DNA from: Sulfurovum sp.
Lineage (GTDB): Bacteria > Campylobacterota > Campylobacteria > Campylobacterales > Sulfurovaceae
Length of the DNA: 40,211 nucleotides
Direction of reading: 5' to 3'
Assembly (NCBI GenBank): GCA_023955225.1
Contig: JAGSGJ010000016.1
Span: 1-40,211, forward strand
Shown: in pieces, positions 24,711 through 32,633 of the stretch
Layout of the letters: each line of letters begins with the position of its first letter
Numbering within the stretch: position 1 is the first letter of the stretch
Made by a program: the position numbers and the translations under genes
Notes under the pieces: generated by a model
Seen by the model: the letters and a program-made list of their open reading frames with translations, nothing else
Told to the model about the DNA's origin: nothing
The model's database searches: none

Positions 24711-25592
24711 TTATCCAAACGCTTGCTTAGAACAAAAGATATAAGTATTCTTTAAAAACGTAAACTCCAAATAATAAGCATGGAGCATAAGCCTAGATGC
24801 CCCAGTTGTTTTTACCCGTTCATCTTGAGGTATTTGGTCATTTAAAAAGTCATCTACAAAACTTTCATCTAGTCCATAGATGGGATCTCCCACTATGCGG
24901 TGACCTATGGAGTCTAAATGTACTCTTATTTGGTGTTGTCTTCCTGTATAGGGTATGGCTTCTACTAAGGTTTTGTTTTTGTCTTGGTTGTACAGTATGG
25001 GGCGTATGAGTGTACTAGACTCTTTTCCATCAGTTGATGTTTGCATTTTTAACTTTATGAGCCCATTTGAAGGGCCGATGCCTTTGTCTACGAGTATCTC
25101 TTCTTTTATCTCGTTTTCTACCACCGCTTTGTACTTCTTAACAAACGCTTTTTTATCAAACATCTCACTGAGTACATACTGAGCATACCCGTTTTTAGAT
25201 ACCAGAACGAGTCCTGATGTTTCGGCATCTATCCTATGTACAAGACTACCCTCATCTCCAAACTGGTAGCGTATCTCGTCTAAAAGTGTATATTCTGTGG
25301 AGAGTGTAGTCGGATGTACTAACAGTCCAGAAGGTTTGTCAAATATAGCAAAATGTTCTGTCTGAAAAAGTGGGGTTAAGCCTTTTGTGATGGCTTCAAA
25401 TATGTAGACTTCTATGTAACCCTCTTTTAGCATTTGACCTTTTTGTAAACGTCTTTTTTTATGGTTAACTACTCTACCCTTTTGCAAAATCTTATGGGCT
25501 AATGGTTCAGATAGTTTTACAACATCTACCAAAAAATTTTCTACTTTTTCACCTTTTATTACGTCATAGTGCTTAAGTACATAGGGCAACAA
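24711..25592 (-). CDS. RluA-family pseudouridine synthase
   Basis: A 293-residue protein: an S4-like RNA-binding N-terminus (about residues 10-70, KILQKGRVVNHKKRRLQKG), then the synthase domain with the HRIDAETSGLVLVSK motif holding the catalytic Asp, and the closing TGRQHQIRVHLDSIGHRIVGDP motif. Such enzymes convert uridines to pseudouridine in 23S rRNA or tRNA. Which RluA/C/D subgroup it belongs to is unclear. The 148-base spacer before it on the globin side (24563-24710) holds only repeat copy D and AT-rich sequence. Confidence 0.9.
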   Translation of the reverse strand: MLPYVLKHYDVIKGEKVENFLVDVVKLSEPLAHKILQKGRVVNHKKRRLQKGQMLKEGYIEVYIFEAITKGLTPLFQTEHFAIFDKPSGLLVHPTTLSTEYTLLDEIRYQFGDEGSLVHRIDAETSGLVLVSKNGYAQYVLSEMFDKKAFVKKYKAVVENEIKEEILVDKGIGPSNGLIKLKMQTSTDGKESSTLIRPILYNQDKNKTLVEAIPYTGRQHQIRVHLDSIGHRIVGDPIYGLDESFVDDFLNDQIPQDERVKTTGASRLMLHAYYLEFTFLKNTYIFCSKQAFG

Positions 25593-25764
25593 AAATCCTT
25601 ACTATGAGTTTCAGATATTATACAATAGTTTTGAGTATTGTGATTTTTTGATTCAAAAGTCGAACAAGATGAAGAATTAGATGAGGCTACTTTAAGGAGG
25701 AGAAGTAGACCTAGTTTTAAATAGCCTGTCTCCATTTTCTTTTTGTTTAGGGATTTAGAGAGGA
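25593..25764. other. Spacer with a possible C-terminal gene remnant
   Basis: 172 bases between the pseudouridine synthase gene and the RT remnant. On the plus strand an open piece of about 25 codons ends with a TAG near 25720 (EELDEATLRRRSRPSFK) and has no start; it may be debris from the same mobile or defence gene as the RT fragment. No terminator is evident. Confidence 0.25.
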
Positions 25765-26007
25765 TTATATTCTACCCTTAGTTTTAGATAATTCTTGATT
25801 AACTATACTAACTATTTTTTTTTCTTTAACTTCACCAATACCTTTTATATTCCCACATAAATGCTTTTCAGTCACACCTTTTAAACTATTTAATGTTGTA
25901 TAGCCTACTTCATTTAAAGCATCTTTTTCCCATATTGTAAATTGTAACTTATCAATTGGTTGCATCAAAATACTTTTAATTCTTTTCTTTATCAATTTTT
26001 CTTTCAA
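25765..26007 (-). CDS. Helix-hairpin-helix (RpoA-CTD-like) small protein next to the RT remnant
   Basis: Up to 80 residues from a TTG at 26007, or 66 from an ATG at 25965; neither has a good RBS. The folded part (LQFTIWEKDALNEVGYTTL followed by KGIGEVKEKKI) resembles the C-terminal domain of RNA polymerase alpha, a double helix-hairpin-helix DNA-binding unit. Its 5' end overlaps the 3' end of the RT fragment by 32 bases in another frame, so it may once have been the RT's C-terminal domain, separated by a frameshift in an A-rich run. Very AT-rich. Confidence 0.45.
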   Translation of the reverse strand: MKEKLIKKRIKSILMQPIDKLQFTIWEKDALNEVGYTTLNSLKGVTEKHLCGNIKGIGEVKEKKIVSIVNQELSKTKGRI

Positions 26008-26569
26008 GTTTCTCTATTTTAATTCTATACTGTGTTGCAATTTTTTCTAAATCATTTATAATTTTTATATATTTATCAATAGTTTTATCTTGTGTACAAT
26101 AATACAGTTTATTAAATTGGATTATTGATATTAAATATGATCTATATCCTAATATTTTATTTAGAAGTTGTTCATGATTATACTTATTTTTCAATGTTTT
26201 ACTAGGAATGAATTTCAAGTTTATTTTATATTGAAATAATTTTTTTACAATATCAGTCTTTTTATGTGATAACATTAATTCATGTAACTCTGATTCATTA
26301 TGTATGATGATTTTATTTTTTAATTTCATAGTAGAAATATCTGAATATTGAATTGTATAGCCATTTAGTGATAATGTGTGTTTTGCTTTTAATGTTTTAT
26401 GTTCATTTAATTTAAAATTTATGGTAGATAAAATGATTCTTATTGCTTTTATAAAATCATCTGTATGAATATATGTTCTTTTTTTTGAAGATGAAAATAA
26501 CATATCATCAGCATATCTTGTATATATAATTTCATGTGAAGCACATAATTCCTGAATGAGTATAGACAA
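25976..26569 (-). pseudogene. Truncated reverse transcriptase (retron/Abi-like), C-terminal part
   Basis: A 197-residue frame from a TTG at 26569. It contains the RT catalytic box: YTRYADDMLFS with YADD at residues 19-22, followed by the palm/thumb pattern NEHKTLKAK and LSLNGYTI that matches motifs 6-7 of retron and abortive-infection RTs, then a Lys-rich helical thumb. RT motifs 1-4 (usually about 150 or more residues) are missing. An in-frame stop precedes the TTG by five codons, and the frame begins only 11 bases after DUF2130 stops. The piece is far more AT-rich than its neighbours, which is a mark of transfer. Most likely an inactive remnant. Confidence 0.7.
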
Positions 26570-26580
26570 CTTCCATTTTT

Positions 26581-27876
26581 TTATTCAACATCCTCTAACC
26601 CATCTGGCAATTCCAAAGCCTCTATATACCCAAGTGCCCCACTCCCAGCTATACCTTGCAGTGAGCCATACATCTCAGTAGTGTTCTGCAACACTCCATC
26701 TATGAGTTTTTGGCGGCGTTTCCAACTTGCCATGAGGGAGCGGCGTTCTTTGTCTAGTTCAGTTTGCATGGTCATGAAGCCATCTACTATAGACTTCATC
26801 TGCATGCCAAATTCGTTGCCTGTGAGGTAGTTGTAGAGCAGTATCATCTTATCACCTCTGTTTTCCTCTTTTTGTACGGTTTGATGTACACGTATGAGAC
26901 TCTCACGAAGCAAAGAAACTGAACCTTTAAACTCATCTAAGCTACATACCCAAATGCCATCTACAAACCCCATACGATCCATACCGTTAGGATAAACAGA
27001 AGTCACTAACACACCTAGGTCTGCATTCACTTTGAGCATGTCTTGTTTAAGTTTGCTTATCCAGCCGTCAGACCATGCCTTAGTATTTTTAGACTCATAA
27101 CAGATGACCCCACAGTTTTGTAACTCTCTGGTATGAATGGTCTGAACACAGTCTGCACCAAAAGCACCTTTTTTGACCTCATCTACTGTGTCAAAAGGAA
27201 ACTGAGAGCTCAACCAAGACTCTATGGCGAGCTCAAGAGCTTCACCTTGTATCTGCATAGAGCCTTGCTCTGCTTTTCTTTTAGCATCGTCAAGGCTCCG
27301 TTTGAGCTGTTCCATCTGTTCGTCTTTTTCTTTGAACTTAAGAGCATTGGCTTCATCAAGAGCCTTTTGCATCTTCTCTTTCTCTTCTGAGAGTTGCTTA
27401 CTCATGGCTATCTGAGCATCCGCTTTGACTTTGGACTCTACTTCGCTCTTTTCACGTTTTAGTTTCTCTATCTCTATCTTAGAGTTGTTGAGTTCTTTGA
27501 CTTGCTCAGACTTTTCGCTAAGTTCTTTTTGTAAAGATGCCATAGCATCACTTTGCTCTGAGACTATCTTTAATTTGAGTTCATCTTCTATACTTTTTCT
27601 GTCTATTTTGAGTTGCGCTTGAACCTGTTCTTTTGTAGCTTTGGCTAATGCATCTTCAAACTTCTCTTTCTCTTCTTTAAATGCATCTTCTTTGACTTTA
27701 AGCGTATCAAGATGTGTTTTATACTCTTTACGTTTGGCTTCTATTTCATCTTGGAGTTTTTTTTGGTCTGCTAAATGCTGTTGTTTGAACTTCTCTTCTA
27801 TCTGATGGTAAAAAATTTCATCGATATCTATTTTGGTTCCACAATTGGGGCATTTTATACTGTTTTGGGCTGACAT
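26581..27876 (-). CDS. DUF2130 family coiled-coil protein with PD-(D/E)xK-like core
   Basis: A 431-residue protein. It has a CPNCG zinc-binding start (residues 9-13), a long Glu/Lys coiled coil (about 25-210), then a nuclease-like core: GEALELAIESWL, FGADCVQTI, and CYESKNTKAW, which supply the E, D and ExK of the PD-(D/E)xK fold. The C-terminal helical part is conserved in DUF2130. Function is unknown; the fold suggests DNA binding or cleavage. AGGAAG lies 5 bases before the ATG. A -10 (TATAAT) and three direct repeats lie upstream. The RT remnant follows its stop directly. Confidence 0.82.
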   Translation of the reverse strand: MSAQNSIKCPNCGTKIDIDEIFYHQIEEKFKQQHLADQKKLQDEIEAKRKEYKTHLDTLKVKEDAFKEEKEKFEDALAKATKEQVQAQLKIDRKSIEDELKLKIVSEQSDAMASLQKELSEKSEQVKELNNSKIEIEKLKREKSEVESKVKADAQIAMSKQLSEEKEKMQKALDEANALKFKEKDEQMEQLKRSLDDAKRKAEQGSMQIQGEALELAIESWLSSQFPFDTVDEVKKGAFGADCVQTIHTRELQNCGVICYESKNTKAWSDGWISKLKQDMLKVNADLGVLVTSVYPNGMDRMGFVDGIWVCSLDEFKGSVSLLRESLIRVHQTVQKEENRGDKMILLYNYLTGNEFGMQMKSIVDGFMTMQTELDKERRSLMASWKRRQKLIDGVLQNTTEMYGSLQGIAGSGALGYIEALELPDGLEDVE

Positions 27877-27912
27877 GGCACTTCCTAATTCTTAGTTATA
27901 GTATCATATCAA

Positions 27913-27953
27913 ATTATACAAAGAGTATGTCACATATATGTCACATTGTCATA
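27913..27953 (-). promoter_or_regulatory. Promoter of the DUF2130 gene with direct repeats
   Basis: On the minus strand, TATAAT (27918-27913) is preceded by ATGTGACAT at 27935-27927 and again at 27946-27938, 11 bases apart, plus a weaker TGACAA at 27952-27947. The copies sit where an activator or repressor would contact the -35 region. No standard -35 box is visible. Confidence 0.4.
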
Positions 27954-27956
27954 TTT

Positions 27957-30053
27957 CTACACCTCTTTTAAGCTCAATCCCACCTTATTTTTTTCCATGT
28001 CGATGCTTATTACTTCTATACGTGGCAGATACTGGTTCACACTCAATACTTCCAGAGGATGGGCTATGCGTTTTTGACTCATTTGTGAGATGTGTATCAT
28101 CCCGTCATTTTTAAGTCCTATGTCTACAAACGCACCAAAGTCTGCGATGTTTCGTACCACACCAGAGACGATGCTCCCCTCACGTAATGCAGAGATGTCT
28201 GTCAACCCTTGCTTAAAAGGAATAGCGGGCAGATCTTCACGAGGGTCAAACCCTGGCTTAGCTAACTCTTTGATGATGTCTTTGAGTGTTAACTCACCTA
28301 CTCCCAGCTCGGCAGCTATGGTCTTTGTGTCATTTATGTCGTCATACTTCTCTAAGGCTTTTGCTGTAGCGTAGCTCTCTGGGTGTATGCCTGTGTTGTC
28401 AAAAATGCTTTTGCCTTCACGTATACGCATAAAGCCTGCTGCTTGTTCATAGGCTTTAGCACCTAGACCCTTTACTTTAAGTAGTGCTTTTTTAGAGTCA
28501 AACGACCCTTCACTCTGACGATGTTTTACGATGTTATCTGCGACCTTTGGCCCTACACCTGCCACATAAGACAAGAGTGAAGCAGATGCAGAGTTCACAT
28601 CTACCCCTACAGCATTCACTAGACTCTCCACACCTTCATGGAGTTTACGCTCTAACAACTTTTGGTCTACATCATGCTGATACTGCCCTATACCTAAACT
28701 CTTAGGGTCTATCTTAACCAACGTAGCCATAGGATCACGCAAACGTCCTGCTATGGAGATGGCACCACGTATCGTAACATCTAAGTCAGGGTACTCCTTA
28801 GATGCAATGTCTGAAGCCGAATACACCGAAGCCCCTGCTTCAGATACTACGGTGTAGGGTAAGGACAATCCATCGTTGTTGAGTTTGGCAAAAAAGGCTT
28901 GTGTTTCATTGGAGGCTGTACCGTTACCTATGGCTACACCTTGAATGTTATATTTCTTGACTAGCTTCGCTACGACATCACGAGACTTTTCATACTCATC
29001 ACGTGGTGGTACGGGGTAAATGACTGCATGGTCTAGGTAAGTACCGTTTTCATCTATGACTGCCAGTTTACACCCAGTACGGTACGCGGGGTCTGCACCA
29101 AGGAGTACTTTACCCGTAACAGGTGGGCTCATGAAAAGTTGCGTCATGTTTTTACCAAATACCCCTATGGCTGCCCTATCTGCACGCTCTTTGAGTAAAG
29201 AAGCAACCTCACGTTCTATGGATGGGTAGAGCAAACGCTTGAAGCCATCTTTATAGGCATCGAAAAGGTACGTCTTAGAACTTCCCATCCACTCTTTGAG
29301 TTTGTAACGCCCCAGTGTCTCTAAGTATCTGTCACTGTCTATGGTGAGTTTGACAGAGAGTTCTTTCTCTTTTTCTCCACGTCTGATGGCTAGGTAACGA
29401 TGTGAAGGGATAAAAGCTACCTTTTCACTATGGGCTTTATAGTTTTTGAAACTGCCGTTGTCTTGAAAGGTTTTAGTCCCCTTCACCTCTATAAGTCCAT
29501 GACGTTGTACCATATCACGTAGTACTTCACGCTCTTTGGGCTGTTCTGCATACCGTTCAGCTATGATGTCTTGCGCCCCTTTAAGTGCTTGTGCCACATC
29601 TTTGACTTCACCTTTTACAAAACGTTTCACCTCAGCCATAAACGCCTCTTTACTGAGCTTTGCAGACTGTAAGGTATTGGCTAAAGGTTGTAGACCTTGT
29701 TTTATGGCAGTTAATGCTCGTGTATTTTTCTTCTCTTTGTAAGGTCTGTAGATGTCTTCTAGTGCAGTCATTGTTTCGGCAGACTCAATGGCACTTTTTA
29801 ACCCTGCATTCAACAGTTCACGTTCAGTAAGAATTTTAAGTATCTCCTCTTTACGTTCCAGTAGACGTTTGGCTGACAAATACACATCATGAAAGAGACG
29901 CAGTTGTTCATCATCTGCTCCACCGGTGAGCTCTTTACGGTAACGCGCGATGAAAGGTATGGTATCACCTTTATCTAGCAGGGTTAAAATATTTTTGATT
30001 TGTTCTTTGTCTAGTGTGGTCTTACTGGCTAGTAGTGTTGTGAGGTTTTGCAT
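27957..30053 (-). CDS. tex: Tex-family RNA-binding transcription accessory protein
   Basis: A 698-residue protein with the complete Tex layout: helical N-domain (IPFIARYRKELTGG near 35), YqgF-like RNase H fold (VLLGADPAYRTGCKLAVID from about 320), helix-hairpin-helix repeats (YVAGVGPKVADNIVKHR; KGLGAKAYEQAAGF), and a C-terminal S1 domain (622-698, GVVRNIADFGAFVDIG). Tex binds nucleic acid and affects transcription and stress tolerance. AAGGA 8 bases before the ATG. It starts upstream of, and runs toward, the DUF2130 gene. Confidence 0.95.
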   Translation of the reverse strand: MQNLTTLLASKTTLDKEQIKNILTLLDKGDTIPFIARYRKELTGGADDEQLRLFHDVYLSAKRLLERKEEILKILTERELLNAGLKSAIESAETMTALEDIYRPYKEKKNTRALTAIKQGLQPLANTLQSAKLSKEAFMAEVKRFVKGEVKDVAQALKGAQDIIAERYAEQPKEREVLRDMVQRHGLIEVKGTKTFQDNGSFKNYKAHSEKVAFIPSHRYLAIRRGEKEKELSVKLTIDSDRYLETLGRYKLKEWMGSSKTYLFDAYKDGFKRLLYPSIEREVASLLKERADRAAIGVFGKNMTQLFMSPPVTGKVLLGADPAYRTGCKLAVIDENGTYLDHAVIYPVPPRDEYEKSRDVVAKLVKKYNIQGVAIGNGTASNETQAFFAKLNNDGLSLPYTVVSEAGASVYSASDIASKEYPDLDVTIRGAISIAGRLRDPMATLVKIDPKSLGIGQYQHDVDQKLLERKLHEGVESLVNAVGVDVNSASASLLSYVAGVGPKVADNIVKHRQSEGSFDSKKALLKVKGLGAKAYEQAAGFMRIREGKSIFDNTGIHPESYATAKALEKYDDINDTKTIAAELGVGELTLKDIIKELAKPGFDPREDLPAIPFKQGLTDISALREGSIVSGVVRNIADFGAFVDIGLKNDGMIHISQMSQKRIAHPLEVLSVNQYLPRIEVISIDMEKNKVGLSLKEV

Positions 30054-30092
30054 CTAATCGTTCCTTTGAAGGTGCGATTATAGCAAAATTAG

Positions 30093-30413
30093 TTATTTCT
30101 TTTTATCTATATTCTCCACTACTTTATCTATCTCACCCAAAAATCCTTCTATCTTCTTGCCTAAGTCTTCAACAAAGTTTTTGGTTTTTCCCAGATCAAT
30201 ATTGATATTTTCTTTGTCTATCTTTATCCCTGCATTTTCAGCCATATCTACTTTACCCTCAGAGATATCCTTTTGAATATTTTGTGCGGTATCTTCAAAT
30301 GTTTGCTTGAGTGTATTAAAAAAGTTTCTTGTTTGATTGAGATCTATGTTAATTTTATTGTTGCTGATATCTATGCCGAGTTTTGAGGAGAGGTCTTTGT
30401 CTTCTTCTGCCAT
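30093..30413 (-). CDS. Small acidic protein with a two-fold internal repeat
   Basis: A 106-residue acidic protein with no signal peptide or membrane segment. It is built of two similar halves: GIDISNNKINIDLNQTRNFF (about 13-32) and GIKIDKENINIDLGKTKNFV (about 63-82), each followed by a helical stretch. The pattern GIxI...INIDLxxTxNF suggests a duplicated small domain, possibly phasin- or coiled-coil-like; I do not recognise it. RBS AAGGAG is 5 bases before the ATG. It lies between the TrmH-type and Tex genes on the same strand. Confidence 0.65.
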   Translation of the reverse strand: MAEEDKDLSSKLGIDISNNKINIDLNQTRNFFNTLKQTFEDTAQNIQKDISEGKVDMAENAGIKIDKENINIDLGKTKNFVEDLGKKIEGFLGEIDKVVENIDKKK

Positions 30414-30462
30414 AGTAGCTCCTTTATATATGTGGAACTATTATAACAAAAAAGAGAAAAGG

Positions 30463-31233
30463 TTATAAAAAGGCGAGTAAAGAGGCTGTTACTGCAACAT
30501 TAAGGGACTCAACACCACGTTGCATAGGTATGGCTATACTTTTGTCACACAGAGCTTCTACACTCTTACTGACACCTTCACTTTCATTACCAAGTACAAA
30601 GATAGTCTTGTTGCTATAGCTTTGCTCTTTATAGCTGTTTGAAGCGTGTGAAGAGAGTGTATAAAGAGATGCACCTTCACTTTGGAATGACTTTAGTGTC
30701 TTTGCAAGATCGGTCGTTTTGATGATGGGCATTTTGAAGAGTGTGCCTGCACTTGCTTTTATGACCAGTGAAGATATTTGCGCTCCGCCTCTGCTAGGAA
30801 GCAAGATAGCATCTACATTTCCGGCGGCACAGGAACGGATGATCATACCAAGGTTTTGTGGGTTCGTTACACCATCAAGTGCAAGGATACGGTAACTTTT
30901 ATGTGCGTCCATAAAGCTATTTTCATCTCCCATATGCTCTAAAACCATATCAAGAGCGACCCCTTGGTCTTGTTTTGCATTTTTAGAGATTCGAGAGAGT
31001 GCCTGTTTGTCATGGTAAACAACTTCAATGTCTCTTTTTTGAGCAATGTCTTTCATCTGTTCAAGTATATCAGCATCTTTGTTTGACTTTGAGAGATGCA
31101 ATTTGTGTATGGTTATGCTTTCATCTTCAAGTGCTTCCATCACAGGATTACGTCCGTAAACGGTGAGCACTTTGTCGAAAAAGGATTTTTTAGCTAGATA
31201 CTCAGGTGAATCATCTGTAAAAGTTTTTGGCAT
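30463..31233 (-). CDS. TrmH/SpoU-family RNA 2'-O-methyltransferase (RlmB-like)
   Basis: A 256-residue SPOUT enzyme. An N-terminal substrate-binding domain (VYGRNPVMEAL near residue 25) is followed by the knotted catalytic domain with motif 1 NPQNLGMIIRSCAAG, motif 2 FVLGNESEGVS and motif 3 IPMQRGVESLNVAVTAS. It methylates a ribose 2'-OH in rRNA or tRNA; the layout resembles RlmB, which acts on G2251 of 23S rRNA. It starts directly after the fabI stop with no spacer, so the two are translationally linked. Confidence 0.9.
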   Translation of the reverse strand: MPKTFTDDSPEYLAKKSFFDKVLTVYGRNPVMEALEDESITIHKLHLSKSNKDADILEQMKDIAQKRDIEVVYHDKQALSRISKNAKQDQGVALDMVLEHMGDENSFMDAHKSYRILALDGVTNPQNLGMIIRSCAAGNVDAILLPSRGGAQISSLVIKASAGTLFKMPIIKTTDLAKTLKSFQSEGASLYTLSSHASNSYKEQSYSNKTIFVLGNESEGVSKSVEALCDKSIAIPMQRGVESLNVAVTASLLAFL

Positions 31234-32058
31234 TTATTTTTCACCATTCCAGGCTATCTTAGGTTTTCCATTCTCATCAAACGCAACAGCAGGCATACCC
31301 ATAATGTTATATCCGGCATCCACATAGTGAATCTCACCTGTTACACCAGAACTGAGGTCTGAGAGTAGATACATACCAGAGTTTCCTACCTGGTTAATGG
31401 TTACATTCTCTTTCATAGGAGAATGCGCTTGGTTCCATTTAAGCATGAAAGAAAAATCACCTATACCCGCAGCGGCCAGTGTTTTAATAGGCCCCGCAGA
31501 GATGGCATTTACACGGATACCGTCTTTACCAAGGTCTTCTGCAAGATACTTTGTTGTCATCTCTAACGCTGCTTTAGCCACACCCATAAGGTTATAGTTA
31601 GGGATGTATTTAACACCACCATAGTAACTTAGCGTTAACACTGAAGATGAACTTGAGAGGATCGGCTTTAACTCACGTACGATTTCGATGAGTGAATAGA
31701 CAGATATGTCCATAGCCACATCAAAGGCTTCTTTGGAAATATCATAAAAACGACCACTCAAACCTTCTTTAGGTGCAAAAGCAATAGAGTGTACGATGAA
31801 ATCTATCTCTCCCATGTCTTTTTCAAGAGATTCTTTCAGAGCTTTGATCTCTTCTGGCTTGCTTACATCACAAGGATAGAGTCTTGCTCCACACTCTAGA
31901 TCTTCTGCGATGGGAGCCAGTTTTTGTTCAAATCTCTCATTTAAAAAAGTAATAGCCATTTCAGCACCCTGCTCTTGACAAGCTTTTGCGATGCCGTATG
32001 CGATAGACTTTTTGTTGGCGATGCCTAAAATGACACCTTTTTTGCCCTTCATTATCAT
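31234..32058 (-). CDS. fabI: Enoyl-[acyl-carrier-protein] reductase (NADH), FabI
   Basis: A 274-residue short-chain dehydrogenase-type reductase that reduces enoyl-ACP in the last step of each fatty-acid elongation cycle. The nucleotide-binding start GVILGIANKKSIAYGIAKA and the active-site pair Y-x6-K (Tyr in IPNYNLMGVAKAALE) are typical of FabI, with SAGPIKTLAAAGI as the substrate loop. The first ATG at 32058 is kept because AGGGAG lies 7 bases upstream. It is divergent from the asparaginase-like gene. Confidence 0.95.
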   Translation of the reverse strand: MIMKGKKGVILGIANKKSIAYGIAKACQEQGAEMAITFLNERFEQKLAPIAEDLECGARLYPCDVSKPEEIKALKESLEKDMGEIDFIVHSIAFAPKEGLSGRFYDISKEAFDVAMDISVYSLIEIVRELKPILSSSSSVLTLSYYGGVKYIPNYNLMGVAKAALEMTTKYLAEDLGKDGIRVNAISAGPIKTLAAAGIGDFSFMLKWNQAHSPMKENVTINQVGNSGMYLLSDLSSGVTGEIHYVDAGYNIMGMPAVAFDENGKPKIAWNGEK

Positions 32059-32099
32059 GTATGTGCTCCCTAGGAATTAATTCTCGTATTTTACCATTA

Positions 32100-32129
32100 T
32101 TGCGTTAAAATGTAAATCTATTCTATAAC
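32100..32129 (+). promoter_or_regulatory. Candidate sigma-70 promoter of the asparaginase-like gene
   Basis: TTGCGT (32100-32105) and TATAAC (32124-32129) are separated by 18 bases and lie 16 bases before the ATG at 32145. The match is fair; the two flanking genes are divergent, so a promoter must be in this spacer. Confidence 0.35.
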
Positions 32130-32144
32130 AAACCAAGGCTATAC

Positions 32145-32633
32145 ATGAAAAAAATACTTATTATTAGTACAGGTGGCACATTTAATAAGATTTATGACCC
32201 AATAAAGGGTGAATTTACCGTAGATTCTGAATCACATGCCTTAGAAAATATAGCATCAAAATGGCTTTGTGAGTTTAAAATTATAAATATCATAGGTAAA
32301 GACAGTCTTGATATGACCAATCATGACAGATTGGAACTGTTGGCCACTATCAGTCACTCTGAGTATCATCATATACTTATCATACATGGTACAGATACAA
32401 TGGATGTAACAGCTGAGTATCTCGAAGATGCGGATTTGGAAAAGTGTATTGTACTCACAGGGGCTATGGTTCCATACAGTGTAGATCCGGTAGAAGCTAC
32501 TGCCAATCTATGTTCGGCCTACGGGTATATAAATGCTTTAGATAAAGAAGGAATTTTTATCGCTATGAATGGTGTAATGGGAACTTATGACAAGGTAAAA
32601 AAAGATAGGACCAAAGGCAGATTCAGCCTTTGA
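32145..32633 (+). CDS. Asparaginase N-domain-only protein
   Basis: A 162-residue protein matching only the N-terminal half of bacterial L-asparaginases (about 330 residues): STGGTFNKIYD with the nucleophile-loop Thr, the second active-site motif IIHGTDTMDVTAEYL, and VLTGAMVPY. The C-terminal domain that completes the intersubunit active site is absent, yet the ORF ends cleanly in GRFSL just before the convergent hemF stop. It is therefore likely a stable short form, not a fresh truncation. Activity as an asparaginase is uncertain. RBS AAGG 6 bases before the ATG. Confidence 0.75.
   Translation: MKKILIISTGGTFNKIYDPIKGEFTVDSESHALENIASKWLCEFKIINIIGKDSLDMTNHDRLELLATISHSEYHHILIIHGTDTMDVTAEYLEDADLEKCIVLTGAMVPYSVDPVEATANLCSAYGYINALDKEGIFIAMNGVMGTYDKVKKDRTKGRFSL
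32612..32632. terminator. Hairpin at the junction of two convergent genes
   Basis: CAAAGGC (32612-32618) and GCCTTTG (32626-32632) form a 7-bp stem with a 7-base loop over the last codons of the asparaginase-like gene. The convergent hemF stop abuts it. It may serve both genes as a terminator, though no uninterrupted T-run follows. Confidence 0.4.
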
